A stretch of DNA of 64,000 nucleotides from Planctomycetaceae bacterium (GTDB taxonomy: Bacteria > Planctomycetota > Planctomycetia > Pirellulales > Pirellulaceae), in NCBI GenBank assembly GCA_021298315.1, contig JAJTFC010000023.1:45226-109225 (forward strand), given 5' to 3'. The first letter of the stretch is position 1. Every line of letters starts with the position of its first letter. The notes below the pieces were generated by a model. It saw only the letters and a program-made list of their open reading frames with translations. It did not search any database and was not told the origin of the DNA. Shown piece after piece: positions 61,670 to 64,000 of the stretch. The position numbers were made by a program, and so were the translations under genes.

Positions 61670-64000
61670 ATGCTCAAGGCGTTTTCCAAAGCTGCCTCGA
61701 AGTCCATCGTTGCATTCGTTAAACAGCAACTCCGCAACCTTCGCCGCAAAGCCTTTCACCGCGCACTCTCCTCGGGCTTCCAAAGGCTCGAGCCTCGGCG
61801 CGTACTGACCGTCCAAGGTATTTTTGATGCGGTCTCTGGAAACCTATCGGTCAACATCACCCCGATTGGCAACACGACAGCCACACTCGGTAGCCTCGAT
61901 GCAAGCCAGTTTTTTTTAGACATCGATGGTAACACGCAGTTTGATGCCGCATCGGATCTATCTGGACTCAAAACCGATCTCAAGAACATCTTCGTATCAG
62001 GCACTGCCGACCCGCTCGGAAATATCGGGACATTTGCCTGGAAAGACCATGCGAACTCCACCTTCCAACTCGATCAAATCTCGGCCAACGACCTATCGAG
62101 TATTTCGTTGGACCTACTTGGCAAAGTTTCAATCGCCCAAAACTCAAGCTTGCAAGCCTCTAGTTCGGTAACGATCCACAATACGGCGGCCCCCGTGGAT
62201 CCAAACAACACGTTTTTAAGCTTCTCAGATAATCTGAACCTTGAGGCCTCCGGTCAAAATGGATCCGTCTTTGTAAACCTTGATTACACATTGACGGTTG
62301 ACAACACCCTAAACCTACAAGCTTTCCAAGGTACCGTCGCCCTGAGCGATATAGACACCAAGGAATTGGTGGCAATCGCAAGCGGGAATATCTCTGATGC
62401 CGACAGCGGCTTAGATTCGTTGGATGTTCGAGCCGACAAAATCACTTTGACCTCGACGTCCGGCTCCATCGGTGGACAACTCACGAACATCCTATCTGCC
62501 AATTCGCAAAGCACCAACGCACAAGCTCTGGAAATAGCTGCTCGAACACCTGGGTCTCTCAATTCAAGTTTTATCGCAACCCAAGGTACTGTTTCTATCT
62601 TCAGCGATGAATTCCCAACGAGTGTCGACACCAATAAGCTTTGGATAGGCTCTGATGCAAACATCCAAGCCTCGGACCTAAGTGGCCTTTCGAGCCGTAT
62701 CAGCGACTTGGCCCTGGTAATCGATCCTGCGAATAATATTGCCGGAGGAATCTTGTCACTTGCAGACTCGCTGACCGTCAGCGGAGATTTGCGGATCCAA
62801 GCCAACTCTGTTACGGCTAGCGACGCAACGGTCGACCTGCAGGCAAACCGCATTTTGTGGAATTCAATTCAAAACGCCGAATTCACAATCACTGCAAATC
62901 AAATCGACGCCCAATCCCAAAATGCTCTTCAGATCAAATCGACCCAAGCCATCGAAGTCCAAGATCTCAACAACGATTCAACCGGACTCCAAGCCACAGG
63001 CATTTTAGCCCTGGAAGCCCAGCAAGGATCCATCACTCTCAACTCCTTGGTCAAGGGAACCGGCTCGACGGATATTCTTATCCAAGCGCTGGCCGGTGGC
63101 ATCACGACCAACGCCAATCTTCAAAGTGGCAGTGGCGATATCACCCTTTCGAGCAATTCCCCTCTTGTCATCGAAGATCGAATTCGCACCTCGGGACCTG
63201 GATCGATCGTCCTGGAATCCCAAGGCTCGGTCACCATCGGACAATCCACCACCTTCACCACCAACAACGCGAACCTCGGGGTCTTCAGCGGTGACCAAAT
63301 CCGTATCGGCAGCATCAACGCAGGTACAGCCAAAGTCTTCCTCGATGCCAAAAACAACATCCTCGAAGTAAACCCGGTTCCCAACGCTACCAACATCACC
63401 GCACAGAGCGTCTCGATGAAAGCAGGCGGAAAAATTGGTGACTCGGACACCTCCAACGCCATCTTCGATGACAACCGAAACGCCATTGTCATCAACGCCT
63501 CAGTCCTGGCCGCTTCTGCCGCTGACTCGATCTATATCCGCGACCTGGGTGGTATCACCGTCGATCAAATCAACACCCCGCTTAGCCGTGTAAACTTCAA
63601 CTCCACCAACTTGGATCTTTCTCAAACTCTCGAAGATCTCACCGCCACTGCCAACAACGGAAACGTCAAACTCCAAAGCATTGCTGGCGATATCGTCATC
63701 AATCCAGGTACACCAGGCTCCATCGGCATTCGAGCCAACGGATCGGGCGATGTTCTCCTGCAAACTGGGAACTCTGGCTCGATCCTCATCAACGCTGACA
63801 TTGTGTCGGATTCCGGCGATATCACCATCAATAGCCGAGGAAGTCTCACTGTCGAGGATCGACTCAAAACCTCGCGTCCAGGCACCATCGCATTGATCTC
63901 CGAAGGGAGAATCACCGTAACGGCTCTGACCACCAACTCCGATCTGTCGATCGCCAGTAGCTCCGATGTGGTCTTGGGCACCATCAGCGCTCAAGGTGCG
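61670..64000 (+). CDS. N-terminal part of an LEPR-XLL giant surface protein (3' end outside window)
   Basis: An open frame of 777 codons running off the right edge. It begins at the ATG at 61670 with a strongly basic, weakly hydrophobic N-terminus and the hallmark FQRLEPRRVLT (residues 37-47), the LEPR-XLL motif of planctomycete giant exported proteins. There is no classical signal peptide; the LEPR element is thought to serve as or flank the export signal. The rest is Ser/Thr/Asn-rich, beta-helix-like sequence (repeated SGDIT, GSI and SLTVEDR elements) resembling filamentous haemagglutinin or autotransporter passenger stems. A unit of 226 residues recurs (see findings). Likely a surface adhesin or stalk component. 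Confidence 0.88.
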   Translation, partial: MLKAFSKAASKSIVAFVKQQLRNLRRKAFHRALSSGFQRLEPRRVLTVQGIFDAVSGNLSVNITPIGNTTATLGSLDASQFFLDIDGNTQFDAASDLSGLKTDLKNIFVSGTADPLGNIGTFAWKDHANSTFQLDQISANDLSSISLDLLGKVSIAQNSSLQASSSVTIHNTAAPVDPNNTFLSFSDNLNLEASGQNGSVFVNLDYTLTVDNTLNLQAFQGTVALSDIDTKELVAIASGNISDADSGLDSLDVRADKITLTSTSGSIGGQLTNILSANSQSTNAQALEIAARTPGSLNSSFIATQGTVSIFSDEFPTSVDTNKLWIGSDANIQASDLSGLSSRISDLALVIDPANNIAGGILSLADSLTVSGDLRIQANSVTASDATVDLQANRILWNSIQNAEFTITANQIDAQSQNALQIKSTQAIEVQDLNNDSTGLQATGILALEAQQGSITLNSLVKGTGSTDILIQALAGGITTNANLQSGSGDITLSSNSPLVIEDRIRTSGPGSIVLESQGSVTIGQSTTFTTNNANLGVFSGDQIRIGSINAGTAKVFLDAKNNILEVNPVPNATNITAQSVSMKAGGKIGDSDTSNAIFDDNRNAIVINASVLAASAADSIYIRDLGGITVDQINTPLSRVNFNSTNLDLSQTLEDLTATANNGNVKLQSIAGDIVINPGTPGSIGIRANGSGDVLLQTGNSGSILINADIVSDSGDITINSRGSLTVEDRLKTSRPGTIALISEGRITVTALTTNSDLSIASSSDVVLGTISAQGA

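Noticed and set aside
1..64000. CRISPR array, insertion sequence, integrase or prophage
   Set aside because: No short direct repeat array with spacers, transposase, integrase or phage gene was seen.

Overview
The window looks like a chromosomal segment from a planctomycete, most likely order Pirellulales. Lineage markers are an LEPR-XLL giant surface protein starting near the right end, the dockerin-like C-terminus of a second giant surface protein at the left end, two DUF1559 pseudopilin-like genes each followed by a small lipoprotein gene, two Cys-type sulfatases, two PEP-CTERM proteins, and a MoxR / DUF58 / transglutaminase-like block. Shine-Dalgarno sites are patchy. The assignment rests on gene content, not on a marker-gene tree. 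I see no rRNA, tRNA, insertion sequence, integrase, phage gene or CRISPR array.

Layout. 1-9.2 kb: end of a giant surface protein, a PEP-CTERM protein, a coupled pair (1408-residue membrane protein plus DUF2330 protein) and a PEP-CTERM leishmanolysin-like protease. 9.2-19.9 kb: an inverted repeat, a tandem alpha/beta hydrolase, an aromatic amino acid hydroxylase, a mutarotase-like secreted protein, a sulfatase, a DUF1559/lipoprotein pair and a PQQ-type beta-propeller protein. 19.9-23.8 kb: a GT39-like glycosyltransferase, a DUF4432 protein and a eukaryote-like UDP-glucose dehydrogenase. 23.8-30.3 kb: a non-coding stretch rich in hairpins before pdxJ, a P1B-type ATPase with a CPL motif, a second sulfatase and two exported proteins of unknown function. 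30.3-37.4 kb (minus strand): a PAS/GAF/receiver protein, a metallophosphoesterase and RNase III; then an FKBP isomerase, a UDP-sugar pyrophosphorylase and mannose-1-phosphate guanylyltransferase. 37.5-46.9 kb: a zinc dehydrogenase, a PyrK-like flavoprotein, and a minus-strand series (small His/Cys-rich protein, DUF58, transglutaminase-like, MoxR, lipoprotein, ArsP-like permease). 47.1-51.8 kb: the second DUF1559/lipoprotein pair, an S46 peptidase and RarD. 51.8-64 kb: a three-gene ATGA-overlapping operon (GAF-HlyD hybrid, HlyD adaptor, PqqD/site-2-protease/HlyD-like fusion) divergent from a TolC-like gene, followed by an FHA protein, a small secreted protein and the start of the LEPR-XLL giant protein.

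How the genes fit together. Several genes feed cell-surface polysaccharide synthesis (ugd, manC, UDP-sugar pyrophosphorylase, GT39), and the sulfatases and mutarotase-like proteins suggest use of sulfated glycans. The most unusual unit is 51.8-59.0 kb. It has the parts of a trans-envelope export machine (outer-membrane channel plus two adaptors), but in place of an ABC or RND pump it encodes an intramembrane metalloprotease fused to a PqqD-like peptide-binding domain and an HlyD-like arm. Its role as an exporter is my inference.
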